From Cyanobacteria bacterium M_surface_7_m2_040 (GTDB taxonomy: Bacteria > Cyanobacteriota > Cyanobacteriia > PCC-6307 > Cyanobiaceae), in the NCBI GenBank assembly GCA_016882555.1, contig VGPQ01000018.1, positions 1 to 11,290 on the forward strand: a stretch of 11,290 nucleotides of DNA, given 5' to 3'. The position numbers and the translations under genes were made by a program. This document shows, one piece after another, positions 1 to 6,497 of this stretch. The notes under the pieces were generated by a model. That model was not told the DNA's origin, did no database searches, and saw only the letters and a list, made by a program, of their open reading frames with translations. Position 1 is the stretch's first letter. Each line of letters starts with the position of its first letter.

Positions 1-1
1 C

Positions 2-586
2 TGTGGCGGCGCCGGCAGCATCGGGCTCACAATGCCGGGGCTGTCGCAGCTGGGGCCCGGCTCAGCGGTGCTGGTGGGCGGCGGTCTCGGCTGGGTGATG
101 GGGGCGGGCAGCGGGCACAATCCAGCGCCGCGGCGCCAGGCCAGTGGCCACGCCTGCGCGCCGGGGGCGGCCGCGGCCGTGGCCATCGATCTGGAGGCGC
201 TCGATGCGGCGTTCGTGCGCTGTTGTTTTGTTGAGGGGCACGGCGCCGCCCTGCTCGTTTCGTTGGCAGCACCGGTGCTGTTGCTGAATCGCGCTCTGGC
301 GGCTCAGGCGGCGGCGGATGCCGATGCCCTCGTGGCACCGGTGCTCGATCTGGCGATTCCCCGGCGGGTGAAGCCCCAGCTCGCTGCGGTCAGCTACGGG
401 CAGCTGACCAGCGGTCAGCTGCAGCTTCAGGGCCACACCGTTCGCTGCGCCCCTGCCCACAGCCCGCGGCTGGCGGCGGCAGCGGCCGAGCAGCTGCGGC
501 AGGCCCTGCTGGCAGGGCGCTTTCCCCTGCAGGGGCCGGTGTGCCCATTGCCGTCGCGGCCAGCCCTGCGCCCCTTCGATCCCTGA
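2..586 (+). CDS. HcyBio (DUF39) homocysteine biosynthesis-type protein, C-terminal part
   Basis: The frame is open from the left edge, so the gene starts outside the window; about 194 codons are visible. The family is known from methanogens and sulfate reducers, where it helps form homocysteine from aspartate semialdehyde and a sulfur donor; that role here is inference. Visible family marks are a glycine-rich GSAVLVGGGLGWV stretch followed by a GSGHNP motif (family form GTQHNP), then a DALVAPVLDLAIPRR segment, VSYGQLTSGQLQLQGHTV, and the ending GRFPLQGPVCPLP, which fits the family's 'G-F-x-L-x-x-P-V-x-x-LP' tail. The protein stops shortly after this, so it carries none of the CBS or ferredoxin domains found fused to some archaeal and bacterial members. 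An ATG at 32 exists, but it lies inside the conserved domain and is not the true start. The next gene begins about 50 nt downstream. The family call rests on recalled motif order; the enzyme role is less sure. Confidence 0.75.
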   Translation, partial: CGGAGSIGLTMPGLSQLGPGSAVLVGGGLGWVMGAGSGHNPAPRRQASGHACAPGAAAAVAIDLEALDAAFVRCCFVEGHGAALLVSLAAPVLLLNRALAAQAAADADALVAPVLDLAIPRRVKPQLAAVSYGQLTSGQLQLQGHTVRCAPAHSPRLAAAAAEQLRQALLAGRFPLQGPVCPLPSRPALRPFDP

Positions 587-635
587 CCCTTGCGGCCGGT
601 CCCTTTAAGCTCCCATCCCGCGAGTGCACGGTCCC

Positions 636-995
636 ATGCCCGACGAGCCGAACCCCCAGGCCGAGGAGCAGCGTGGCGAGGGCGGCGAATGGCAGCTGCT
701 GATCGCGCGGTTGTCCAGCTGGTTGGAGACGATCAATCCCGACGAGCTGTGGACGGGTTCCCAGCGGCCGCTGCGGCTCCTGGCCGTGGTGCTCACGGCC
801 CTGATTGTGCTGAAGGTGTACGGGGCCGTGCTCGACACCATCGCCAGCGTGCCCCTGATGGGTGGTCTGCTCGAGCTGGTTGGCCTGATCTGGCTGGCGC
901 GGTTTGCCACGGGGCACCTGCTCCGTGCCGGCGACCGCGACCAGACCCTGAGCGCGATCGCGCAGCGTTGGAAGCGCTTTCGCGGCATGCCCTGA
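636..995 (+). CDS. CAAD/CURT1-type thylakoid membrane protein
   Basis: Small membrane protein of 119 residues. The N-terminus (1-45) is acidic and Glu/Gln-rich. An amphipathic stretch (LLIARLSSWLETINPDELW, 21-39) leads into two hydrophobic segments at about 47-69 and 74-97, joined by a short turn containing SVPLMGG. The C-terminus is short and basic. This layout, especially 'L-K-V-Y-x-A-x-L-D-x-I-x-S-V-P-L-x-x-x-L-L-E-L-V-G', is that of the CAAD domain (cyanobacterial aminoacyl-tRNA synthetase appended domain), related to CURT1 proteins that curve thylakoid membranes. Location in thylakoid or plasma membrane is inferred. The ATG at 636 was chosen; an in-frame GTG at 624 would add four residues. 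Neither has a clear Shine-Dalgarno sequence. It stands alone between the HcyBio gene and guaB3. Confidence 0.8.
   Translation: MPDEPNPQAEEQRGEGGEWQLLIARLSSWLETINPDELWTGSQRPLRLLAVVLTALIVLKVYGAVLDTIASVPLMGGLLELVGLIWLARFATGHLLRAGDRDQTLSAIAQRWKRFRGMP
954..961. other. HIP1 octamer GCGATCGC
   Basis: Perfect copy of the highly iterated palindrome GCGATCGC known from many cyanobacterial genomes, sitting inside the C-terminal codons of the CAAD gene. It lies in a longer 12-bp self-complementary run, GCGCGATCGCGC (952-963). It is the only exact HIP1 copy I noticed in the window. Confidence 0.6.
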
Positions 996-1050
996 ACCCA
1001 CAGGAAGCCGTGCTCCGGTTGATACCGTGGTCCGAATGCTTCCTGACACG

Positions 1051-2214
1051 GTGACCATTCAGCTCGGCCGCTCCCGCACCGTTCGTCGCGCCTACGGCAT
1101 CGATGAAATCGCCTTGGTGCCCGGCGGTCGCACGGTTGATCCGGCTGTGACCGACAGCAGCTGGACCCTGGGCGGGGTCACCCGTGAGATTCCGATCATT
1201 GCCAGCGCCATGGATGGGGTGGTCGATGTGGCCATGGCTGTCGAGCTCACCAGGCAGGGGGCCCTGGGCGTGCTGAATCTCGAAGGGGTGCAGTGCCGCT
1301 ACGACGATCCCAACCCTGTGCTTGACCGCATTGCCTCAGTGGGCAAAGACGAGTTCGTGCCGTTGATGCAGGAGCTCTACAGCCAGCCGGTGCGTGAAGA
1401 CCTGATCCGGCTGCGCATCGCCGCCATCAAGCAGGCCGGTGGCATCGCTGCCGTCAGCGCTACGCCCGTGGCGGCGCTGCGCTTCGGCAAGGCCATCGCC
1501 GAGGCCGGCGCCGATCTGTTCTTCGTGCAGGCCACGGTGGTGAGCACCGAGCACGTGGGCCCTGAAGGCCAGGAGAGCCTGGATCTGGAGGCCCTCTGCC
1601 GCGACTTCGGCGTCCCGGTGGTGATCGGCAACTGCGTCACCTACGAGGTCGCCCTCAAGCTGATGCGTGCTGGAGCCGCCGGGGTGATGGTGGGCATCGG
1701 GCCGGGGGCGGCCTGCACCAGCCGCGGCGTGCTGGGGATTGGCATCCCCCAGGCCACGGCGGTGGCCGATTGCGCCGCCGCCCGCGACGACTACCAGCGC
1801 GAGAGCGGGCGTTATGTGCCGATCGTGGCCGATGGTGGCATCGTCACCGGTGGGGACATTTGCAAATGTCTGGCGTGCGGTGCCGATGCGGTGATGATCG
1901 GCTCGCCGATCGCCCGTGCCGCCGAGGCCCCCGGCCGCGGCTTTCACTGGGGCATGGCCACCCCGAGCCCGGTGTTGCCCCGCGGCACGCGCATCAAGGT
2001 GGGCACCACCGGCAGCCTCGAGAAGATCCTGCGGGGTCCGGCCTCCCTCGACGATGGCACCCAGAACCTGCTCGGCTGCATCAGAACCTCAATGGGGACG
2101 CTCGGCGCCCGCACCCTCAAGGAGATGCAGCAGGTCGAAGTGGTGGTGGCCCCCTCGCTGCTCACCGAGGGCAAGGTGTATCAGAAAGCCCAACAACTGG
2201 GCATGGGCAAGTAA
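1051..2214 (+). CDS. guaB3: GuaB3, IMP dehydrogenase-family protein without CBS domains
   Basis: A 387-residue (beta/alpha)8-barrel protein of the IMP dehydrogenase/GMP reductase superfamily, GuaB3 subgroup (TIGR01304-type). Members lack the CBS (Bateman) insert of ordinary GuaB, and so does this one. It would oxidise IMP to XMP with NAD+ in guanine nucleotide synthesis; a cyanobacterial GuaB3 has been described as a genuine IMP dehydrogenase. Visible marks are the N-terminal [20 protein letters not shown] stretch, [10 protein letters not shown] near residue 48, the catalytic loop [12 protein letters not shown] with Cys222 as the likely nucleophile, the phosphate-binding VADGGI segment near 260, and MIGSPIA near 282. 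The GTG at 1051 was chosen because it gives MTIQLGRS, the usual family N-terminus and length. An ATG at 1036 would add five residues and a GTG at 1027 eight. No strong ribosome binding site precedes any of them. A terminator lies about 55 nt downstream, so this gene ends a transcription unit. Confidence 0.93.
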   Translation: MTIQLGRSRTVRRAYGIDEIALVPGGRTVDPAVTDSSWTLGGVTREIPIIASAMDGVVDVAMAVELTRQGALGVLNLEGVQCRYDDPNPVLDRIASVGKDEFVPLMQELYSQPVREDLIRLRIAAIKQAGGIAAVSATPVAALRFGKAIAEAGADLFFVQATVVSTEHVGPEGQESLDLEALCRDFGVPVVIGNCVTYEVALKLMRAGAAGVMVGIGPGAACTSRGVLGIGIPQATAVADCAAARDDYQRESGRYVPIVADGGIVTGGDICKCLACGADAVMIGSPIARAAEAPGRGFHWGMATPSPVLPRGTRIKVGTTGSLEKILRGPASLDDGTQNLLGCIRTSMGTLGARTLKEMQQVEVVVAPSLLTEGKVYQKAQQLGMGK

Positions 2215-2267
2215 GCCCCTATCGTTGAGCTGTGGGGGCTACGGCTCGCACACTCCTCACACCCCCG

Positions 2268-2289
2268 GCCCGGCGCGTCCGGGCTTTTT
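2268..2289 (+). terminator. Rho-independent terminator after guaB3
   Basis: A perfect 6-bp stem GCCCGG (2268-2273) / CCGGGC (2279-2284) with a 5-nt loop CGCGT is followed at once by TTTTT (2285-2289). It is correctly oriented for guaB3 and separates it from trxA. A G-T pair (2267/2285) can extend the stem by one. Confidence 0.8.
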
Positions 2290-2317
2290 GTCTTCCCCAC
2301 GGGCTGCAGCCGACCGG

Positions 2318-2370
2318 CAGCTCGACCCCTACCCGACCCTCAGCTCTCTCTGCAGCTCAGACCGCAGCTC
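2318..2370. repeat. CAGCTC short direct repeats with 12-bp period
   Basis: The hexamer CAGCTC occurs at 2318, 2341, 2353 and 2365. The last three are spaced exactly 12 bp apart start to start, and the first lies 23 bp upstream of the second. The six bases between copies differ. The array lies in the guaB3-trxA gap, about 140-190 bp before trxA. It could be a set of protein binding sites or chance in GC-rich DNA. Confidence 0.4.
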
Positions 2371-2404
2371 GAGAGGACGCTTGCTCACCAGTTCGCACGA
2401 CCAG

Positions 2405-2450
2405 GTTGCAGCAGCGCCGGGGAGCCCCAAGGCCTGCAACGGCATGTTGC
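2405..2450. repeat. Alternative GTTGC inverted repeats upstream of trxA
   Basis: GTTGCAG (2405-2411) is the exact reverse complement of CTGCAAC (2434-2440), 22 nt apart. The inner GCAAC (2436-2440) can instead pair with GTTGC (2446-2450) across a 5-nt loop. The two pairings exclude each other. Whether this stretch is transcribed depends on a promoter farther upstream, which I could not identify. Confidence 0.35.
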
Positions 2451-2460
2451 CACCGGTGGC
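2449..2460. promoter_or_regulatory. Perfect 12-bp palindrome GCCACCGGTGGC, possible operator before trxA
   Basis: A perfect self-complementary 12-mer sits 18 bp upstream of the extended -10-like box of trxA, where a -35 element would be. No -35 hexamer is recognisable there. A dimeric regulator site is possible; no known regulator consensus was recognised. Confidence 0.35.
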
Positions 2461-2475
2461 CCGAACAGAAAACCT

Positions 2476-2484
2476 TGCTAGATT
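2476..2484 (+). promoter_or_regulatory. trxA: Putative extended -10 element of the trxA promoter
   Basis: TGCTAGATT matches the extended -10 form TG-N-TAnAnT loosely: the TG dinucleotide is present and the hexamer TAGATT matches TATAAT at four of six positions. It ends 24 nt before the trxA ATG, so the leader would be only about 18 nt. No matching -35 is seen at 17-18 bp. Weak prediction. Confidence 0.3.
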
Positions 2485-2508
2485 CCCGGAACCCTGTTCC
2501 CATCAAGG

Positions 2509-2832
2509 ATGTCCAGCGCCGCTGCTGTCACCGACGCTTCGTTCGAGCAAGACGTGCTCAAAAGTGATGTGCCCGTGCTGGTCGATTTCTGGGCCCCTTG
2601 GTGCGGCCCCTGCCGCATGGTGGCGCCGATTGTCGATGAGATCGCCAAAGAGTTTGAGGGCAAGATCAAGGTGTTCAAGCTCAACACCGACGAAAACCCC
2701 AACGTGGCCAGTCAGTACGGCATCCGCAGCATCCCCACGCTGATGATCTTCAAGGGCGGTCAGAAGGTCGACACGGTGGTCGGTGCCGTGCCCAAGACCA
2801 CCCTCTCCAGCACGATCAGCAAGGTCCTCTGA
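2509..2832 (+). CDS. trxA: Thioredoxin (m-type)
   Basis: Complete 107-residue thioredoxin. It reduces disulfides in target proteins and, in cyanobacteria, passes electrons from ferredoxin-thioredoxin reductase to metabolic enzymes in the cytosol. The active site WCGPC places the redox cysteines at 32 and 35. The buried Asp is residue 26 (LVDFWAPW), and the cis-proline is Pro76 in RSIPTLMIF. Length and motifs are typical of the bacterial TrxA / plant m-type group. The ATG at 2509 is preceded by AAGG directly abutting the start, too close for a normal Shine-Dalgarno. The gene is first in a run with the LOG-family gene, hisH and rsmD, and its 3' end overlaps the predicted start of the LOG gene by about 50 nt. 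Confidence 0.96.
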   Translation: MSSAAAVTDASFEQDVLKSDVPVLVDFWAPWCGPCRMVAPIVDEIAKEFEGKIKVFKLNTDENPNVASQYGIRSIPTLMIFKGGQKVDTVVGAVPKTTLSSTISKVL

Positions 2833-3928
2833 TCCTGTCGCCTCCCTGAGCAGTCCCCAGCCACCCCTGGCCTTCTGCGCCGGCCAGAGCCCGCTTGATG
2901 TTCTCGCCGCGTCTCTGGAGGGGCACCCCCAGCGTCGTGCCATCGAGCGGGCCGTGGTGACGCTGCTCGAGATCAGCCACCGCGAGTCAGAAGCCGAAGC
3001 CTGGCGTCTGATCACCGATGCCCTGGCCGATGTGCGCGACGGGCTGGACATGTTTCGCGAGAGCCGTGGCATCCGCAAGGTCACGGTGTTTGGCTCGGCT
3101 CGCACGAGCCCTGATGACCCGGCGTACCACCTGGCCACCGAACTGGCCGCAGAGGCCGTGCGCCAGGGGTTTTTCGTGATGACCGGCGCTGGTGGGGGCG
3201 TGATGGAGGCGGCCAACCGCGGGGCCGGTCAGGCCTGCAGTTTCGGCCTCAATGTCGATCTGCCGTTTGAGCAGCACGCCAACCGTTACGTGAGCGGCCC
3301 GATGGGGCGGCTGCTGCACTTCCGCTATTTCTTCACGCGCAAGCTGTTCTTCATGCGCGAGAGCGATGCGCTCGTGGTGCTGCCGGGTGGCTTCGGCACC
3401 CTTGATGAACTGTTTGAAGCCCTCACCCTGATTCAGACGGGGCGCAACCGGCCGATCCCGCTGGTGTTGCTGGCACCGCCCGATAACCCCTTCTGGCGGG
3501 GCTGGCAACGGGATGTGCAGCAGGGGCTGGCGGCCCAGGGGCTGATTTCGGTTGAAGATCCATCGCTGCTGCTCGAGGCCAGCAGCGCTGAGCAGGCCGT
3601 TGGCTTGATCAGCCGCTTCTACCGGGTGTTTCACACCGCCCAACCCGGCGAGGATCGGCTCGAGCTGCTGCTGCACACCGTGCTGTCGGAGCCTCAACTG
3701 CAGCACATCAATCTCAGTTTTGCTGATCTGGTCGCCGAGGGCCAGATCACCGCCGGTGAAAGCTGTGACGAAACCGGTCGCCTCTATCCGTGTCTGCGCT
3801 TCCACCTCGACAAGCGGCGCATCGGCCGTCTGTACCAGCTCATCGATCACCTCAATGGGCTCGATCTCACGCCCTGTGCAGCGCTGCAGCATCCTGGAGA
3901 ACGGCAGCTGCATGGATCCAGCGGATGA
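2783..3928 (+). CDS. LOG-family (TIGR00730-type) Rossmann-fold protein
   Basis: A predicted 381-residue protein of the 'lysine decarboxylase-like'/LOG family; many members are cytokinin riboside 5'-monophosphate phosphoribohydrolases or general nucleotide 5'-monophosphate nucleosidases. A Rossmann core begins near residue 98 ([10 protein letters not shown]), continues with [17 protein letters not shown] (132-148), and contains the family signature PGGFGTLDE (201-209) that binds the phosphate and supplies catalytic Glu. About 120 residues follow the core, as in the larger cyanobacterial members. True decarboxylase activity is not expected. The start is uncertain: the GTG at 2783 lies inside trxA and gives a Ser/Pro/Arg-rich leader that looks like read-through of trxA codons. 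Conservation appears to begin near residue 37 ([14 protein letters not shown]), and no ATG, GTG or TTG lies between; a CTG at 2846 is the only near-cognate candidate just after the trxA stop. The stop overlaps the hisH start as ATGA. Confidence 0.85.
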   Translation: MPCPRPPSPARSARSSDPVASLSSPQPPLAFCAGQSPLDVLAASLEGHPQRRAIERAVVTLLEISHRESEAEAWRLITDALADVRDGLDMFRESRGIRKVTVFGSARTSPDDPAYHLATELAAEAVRQGFFVMTGAGGGVMEAANRGAGQACSFGLNVDLPFEQHANRYVSGPMGRLLHFRYFFTRKLFFMRESDALVVLPGGFGTLDELFEALTLIQTGRNRPIPLVLLAPPDNPFWRGWQRDVQQGLAAQGLISVEDPSLLLEASSAEQAVGLISRFYRVFHTAQPGEDRLELLLHTVLSEPQLQHINLSFADLVAEGQITAGESCDETGRLYPCLRFHLDKRRIGRLYQLIDHLNGLDLTPCAALQHPGERQLHGSSG

Positions 3929-4551
3929 GCCGCATCGGTCTGATCGACTACGGCATGGGCAACCTGCACTCGGTGCAGCGGGCCTTCGAGCGGCTGGCGG
4001 CCGAGATCGTGCCGGTTCAGCGGCCAGACGCCATGGCCGGCTGTGATGCGTTGGTGTTGCCGGGGGTGGGAGCCTTTGATCCGGCGATGGCGCAGCTGCA
4101 CCAGGCTGGGCTGGTGGCGCCGCTGCAGCGCTGGTGCGCGGCGGGCGGGGCGCTGCTGGGCATCTGCCTGGGCCTGCAGCTGCTGTTTGACGGCAGCGAT
4201 GAGGGTGGGGCAGCGGGGCTGGGCATCCTGGCCGGGAGGGTGCGGGCCCTGCCGCGGCGCTCCGGCCACCCGATCCCCCACATGGGCTGGGAGCCGCTGC
4301 TGCCGGCTGAGCCGAGCCCGCTGCTGCCCAGCGGCAGTGTCGAGGCCTGGATGTATTTCGTGCATTCCTATGCCGCCGAGCCCCGTGATCCGGCCTGTAC
4401 CACGGCCCGGGTGCGCTTCGCCGGTGAGGCGATCAGCGCCGCGGTGTGGCAGGGCAGCGTTGGGGCCTGCCAGTTTCACCCTGAAAAATCAGCGGCCAGC
4501 GGCGAAGCCATGCTCAGGCGCTGGCTAGCCTGGGTGGCCGCCCGTTCATGA
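3925..4551 (+). CDS. hisH: Imidazole glycerol phosphate synthase glutaminase subunit HisH
   Basis: A 208-residue class I glutamine amidotransferase. It hydrolyses glutamine and channels ammonia to HisF, which makes imidazole glycerol phosphate and AICAR in histidine synthesis. The N-terminus IGLIDYGMGNLHSV is diagnostic. The oxyanion region is LPGVGAFD (45-52), the nucleophile is Cys81 in LLGICLGLQLLF, and His185 and Glu187 in CQFHPEKS complete the triad. The ATG at 3925 overlaps the LOG gene stop by 4 nt (ATGA), and its own stop overlaps rsmD in the same way, so translation coupling is likely. The open frame continues upstream, but those codons are antiparallel to homology and belong to the LOG gene. 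hisF is not in the window. Confidence 0.96.
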   Translation: MSRIGLIDYGMGNLHSVQRAFERLAAEIVPVQRPDAMAGCDALVLPGVGAFDPAMAQLHQAGLVAPLQRWCAAGGALLGICLGLQLLFDGSDEGGAAGLGILAGRVRALPRRSGHPIPHMGWEPLLPAEPSPLLPSGSVEAWMYFVHSYAAEPRDPACTTARVRFAGEAISAAVWQGSVGACQFHPEKSAASGEAMLRRWLAWVAARS

Positions 4552-5177
4552 GCCTGCGCCTCAGCGGCGGCCGCCGGCTGCGCAGCCCCAGCGGTGATCG
4601 GGCCCGGCCCACGCCGTCGCGGGTGCGGCTGGCGGTGATCAACATGCTGGCGCCGCGGCTGGCGGGCTGCCGCTGGCTGGATCTGTGCAGCGGCAGCGGG
4701 GTGATGGCCTGTGAGGTGCTGCAGCGGGGCGCCGCCCTGGTGGTGGGCGTCGAGCAGGACCGCCAGATCGCCCAGGTGGCTCGGGCCAACCTGATGGCCG
4801 TGGCCGAAGGGCTGGGCCCCCAGGCCGGCAGCTGGCAGCTGCACACCCAGGATGCGCTGCAGTGGCTCAGACGCCCCCAGGCTCCGCAGCAGCCGCTGCA
4901 GCAGACTCCAGGGCCGGCCACTCCCCAGACGTTTGATCTGATCTACTGCGATCCCCCCTATGCCGCCGGGATGTACACCGATCTGGCGGCAGCCATTGCC
5001 GCGGGGGGATGGCTACACCCTGACGGACTGCTGTTGTTGGAATGTGGCTCCAACCTGCTGCCGGCAGTCCCTGCGGGCTGGGAGCAGCGGGATCTACGCC
5101 GCTACGGCAGCACCACACTGATGCTGCTCAGCTGTCCAGCAGGCTGCCGCGGCGATACTGGTTCCAGGCGGCCATGA
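4548..5177 (+). CDS. rsmD: 16S rRNA (guanine966-N2)-methyltransferase RsmD
   Basis: A 209-residue SAM-dependent methyltransferase expected to modify G966 of 16S rRNA during 30S assembly. Family marks are the N-terminal basic start [12 protein letters not shown], the [15 protein letters not shown] segment (20-34), the SAM-binding motif [14 protein letters not shown] (43-56), and the catalytic DPPY at 135-138. Residues 109-127 form a Pro/Gln-rich insert ([17 protein letters not shown]) not seen in the short E. coli-like forms. The start ATG overlaps the hisH stop by 4 nt. The last 16 codons lie antisense to the 3' end of petG; the family core ends near residue 195, so this tail ([12 protein letters not shown]) is probably dispensable and shaped by petG coding needs. 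Confidence 0.9.
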   Translation: MSLRLSGGRRLRSPSGDRARPTPSRVRLAVINMLAPRLAGCRWLDLCSGSGVMACEVLQRGAALVVGVEQDRQIAQVARANLMAVAEGLGPQAGSWQLHTQDALQWLRRPQAPQQPLQQTPGPATPQTFDLIYCDPPYAAGMYTDLAAAIAAGGWLHPDGLLLLECGSNLLPAVPAGWEQRDLRRYGSTTLMLLSCPAGCRGDTGSRRP

Positions 5178-5241
5178 ACAGGCCCAGCAACGTCACGGGA
5201 ATCAGACCGAGCACGATGCCGCAGAGCAGGGGTTCGATCAT
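5128..5241 (-). CDS. petG: Cytochrome b6f complex subunit 5 PetG
   Basis: A 37-residue single-helix membrane protein of the cytochrome b6f complex, which carries electrons from plastoquinol to plastocyanin or cytochrome c6 in thylakoids. The peptide begins [20 protein letters not shown] and ends [12 protein letters not shown]. This is the canonical PetG pattern: Glu3 at the membrane edge, one hydrophobic helix (about 5-26), and a QYRRG stop-transfer end. No good Shine-Dalgarno precedes the ATG. It is convergent with rsmD and overlaps it by 50 nt, and divergent from cytM. A perfect 13-bp dyad lies 12 bp before its start codon. No terminator is visible at its 3' end, so transcripts may run antisense into rsmD. 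Confidence 0.95.
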   Translation of the reverse strand: MIEPLLCGIVLGLIPVTLLGLFMAAWNQYRRGSLLDS

Positions 5242-5252
5242 GGTGATGCCGT

Positions 5253-5265
5253 GGCGTCTGACGCC
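5253..5265. promoter_or_regulatory. Perfect 13-bp dyad in the petG-cytM divergent gap
   Basis: GGCGTC T GACGCC: two perfect 6-bp half sites around a single central base. It lies 12 bp before the petG start codon and about 50 bp before the cytM start, in the only space available for both promoters. It could be an operator, or in the petG leader RNA a 5-bp stem with a 3-nt loop that would affect petG translation. No known regulator consensus was recognised. Confidence 0.4.
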
Positions 5266-5308
5266 CCGCCATTGTTTCATGGGCAGGGCCGCCACCGTGA
5301 CTGGATCT

Positions 5309-5312
5309 GGAG
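5309..5312 (+). promoter_or_regulatory. cytM: Ribosome binding site deciding the cytM start
   Basis: GGAG ends 4 nt before the GTG at 5317. It supports this start over the in-frame GTG at 5251, which lies close to the petG start and has no such site. Confidence 0.5.
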
Positions 5313-5316
5313 ATTT

Positions 5317-5703
5317 GTGACCAGCCCTTCTGCCTCCGCCCTGCCCCAGGCCAGCCGCCGCACCTTGGTGGCGGCCCTGGTGGTGGCCTTTGCCGGCGCC
5401 TGCATCGTGCTGGTGCTGCTGGTGCTGCCGGCGGCGCGCAGCGATCCCTACACCCGCTCGACGCTGGAATTGGGCGGTTCGGCCGAAAACGGGGGTCGGC
5501 TGTTTCTGCTCAATTGCGCCGGTTGCCATGGCATCGCCGCCCAGGGGCTGGTGGGGCCGAATCTGCACGGCGTGGCGCAGCGCAAGAACGATCGCCAGCT
5601 GATCCAGCAGGTGGTCAGCGGTCGCACGCCGCCGATGCCGCGGTTTCAACCGGAGCCCCAGGCGATGGCTGATCTGCTCGCCTATCTCAAGAGCCTGGTT
5701 TGA
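5317..5703 (+). CDS. cytM: Cytochrome cM (CytM), membrane-anchored c-type cytochrome
   Basis: A 128-residue monohaem cytochrome c unique to cyanobacteria, held in the membrane by an uncleaved N-terminal helix (about 16-40), with the haem domain outside the cytoplasm. After the helix comes the typical [21 protein letters not shown] stretch, with a haem site NCAGCHG (Cys67, Cys70, His71). The sixth ligand is probably Met107 in [12 protein letters not shown]. The end [12 protein letters not shown] is also typical. CytM is known to affect the balance of photosynthetic and respiratory electron flow, and its exact partner is debated. The GTG at 5317 was chosen for its GGAG site; a GTG at 5251 would add 22 residues overlapping the petG promoter region. 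It is first in the long rightward gene run, and its stop overlaps the next start as TTGA. Confidence 0.92.
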   Translation: MTSPSASALPQASRRTLVAALVVAFAGACIVLVLLVLPAARSDPYTRSTLELGGSAENGGRLFLLNCAGCHGIAAQGLVGPNLHGVAQRKNDRQLIQQVVSGRTPPMPRFQPEPQAMADLLAYLKSLV

Positions 5704-6473
5704 ACCCGCAGGCCCCCCTGCCCCGGCAGCGCCTGGCCGTGGTGCTGGTGGAGCCGTTGGGCCCGCTCAATGTGGGCAGCGTGGCGCGCCTCTGTGCCAA
5801 CTACAGCTCGGCTGCGCTGGGCATCGAGCTGCGCCTGGTGGCGCCGCGTTGCGATCACCGCAGCGCCGAGGCCGAACGCATGGCGGTGCACGGCAGCCCG
5901 GTGTTGCAGCAGGCGCGGCTGTTTGCTGATCTGGCCGCTGCCCTGGGTGATTGCGCCGCCGTGGTGGCCACGAGCGGCCGCGGCGAGGGTGATCCGTTGC
6001 CGCCGCTTGGGCTCGAACCGGCGATGGCCTGGTTGCTGGCCCAGAGCGGTGCGACCGAGGCGCCCTTGGCCCTGGTGTTTGGGCGCGAGGATCGCGGCCT
6101 CAGCGCCGCCGAACTGCTGCAGGCCGGCCAGGTGCTGCAGCTGCCCACCGGCCCGGCCTACCGCTCCTTGAATCTCTCCCATGCGGTGGCGGTGGTGCTG
6201 CATGGTCTGCATCAGGCCGCAGGCGGCGCGCCCGCCCCACCGGCGCAGGGCCCGCCGCTGGCTCCCCGCGGCACCATCGAGGCGATGCTCGGCGATGCCG
6301 AAGCCCTGCTGCTGGAGGTGGGATTTCTGCACCCCCACACGGCCGCGGCCCGCATGGCGAAGCTGCGCGCCCTGCTGCAACGGGCCGGTCTGGCTCCGGA
6401 GGAGGTGGCCTTGTTGCGGGGCATGGTGCGCCAGTGCCGCTGGGCCGCTGGACACAGCTCCCAGACCTCCTAG
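5700..6473 (+). CDS. trmJ: TrmJ/TrmH-family (SPOUT) RNA 2'-O-methyltransferase
   Basis: A 257-residue SPOUT-class enzyme of the TrmH group 1 (TIGR00050) family, which includes TrmJ, the methylase of nucleotide 32 in tRNA anticodon loops. The three SPOUT motifs are present in order: [14 protein letters not shown] (22-35) with the catalytic Asn/Arg, [11 protein letters not shown] (125-135), and [21 protein letters not shown] (148-168), which forms the knotted SAM site. A Pro/Gly-rich linker (173-191) leads to a C-terminal helical tail ([23 protein letters not shown]). Exact target nucleotide is inferred from family only. The TTG start at 5700 overlaps the cytM stop by 4 nt, and no other suitable start lies before motif 1. 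Confidence 0.85.
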   Translation: MNPQAPLPRQRLAVVLVEPLGPLNVGSVARLCANYSSAALGIELRLVAPRCDHRSAEAERMAVHGSPVLQQARLFADLAAALGDCAAVVATSGRGEGDPLPPLGLEPAMAWLLAQSGATEAPLALVFGREDRGLSAAELLQAGQVLQLPTGPAYRSLNLSHAVAVVLHGLHQAAGGAPAPPAQGPPLAPRGTIEAMLGDAEALLLEVGFLHPHTAAARMAKLRALLQRAGLAPEEVALLRGMVRQCRWAAGHSSQTS

Positions 6474-6497
6474 CTTCGGAACTCCCGCTCAGCTTCG

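Noticed and set aside
145..185. 8-bp inverted repeat TGGCCACG/CGTGGCCA in the HcyBio gene
   Set aside because: Separated by 25 nt of very GC-rich coding sequence with poor inner pairing; expected by chance at this base composition.
3790..3924. Upstream in-frame extension of hisH
   Set aside because: HisH homology begins at the ATG at 3925; the extension covers the conserved end of the LOG-family gene in another frame.
5251..5316. Longer N-terminus for CytM from GTG 5251
   Set aside because: It has no ribosome binding site, would fill the petG/cytM promoter gap and adds residues without CytM likeness; GTG 5317 has GGAG at good spacing.
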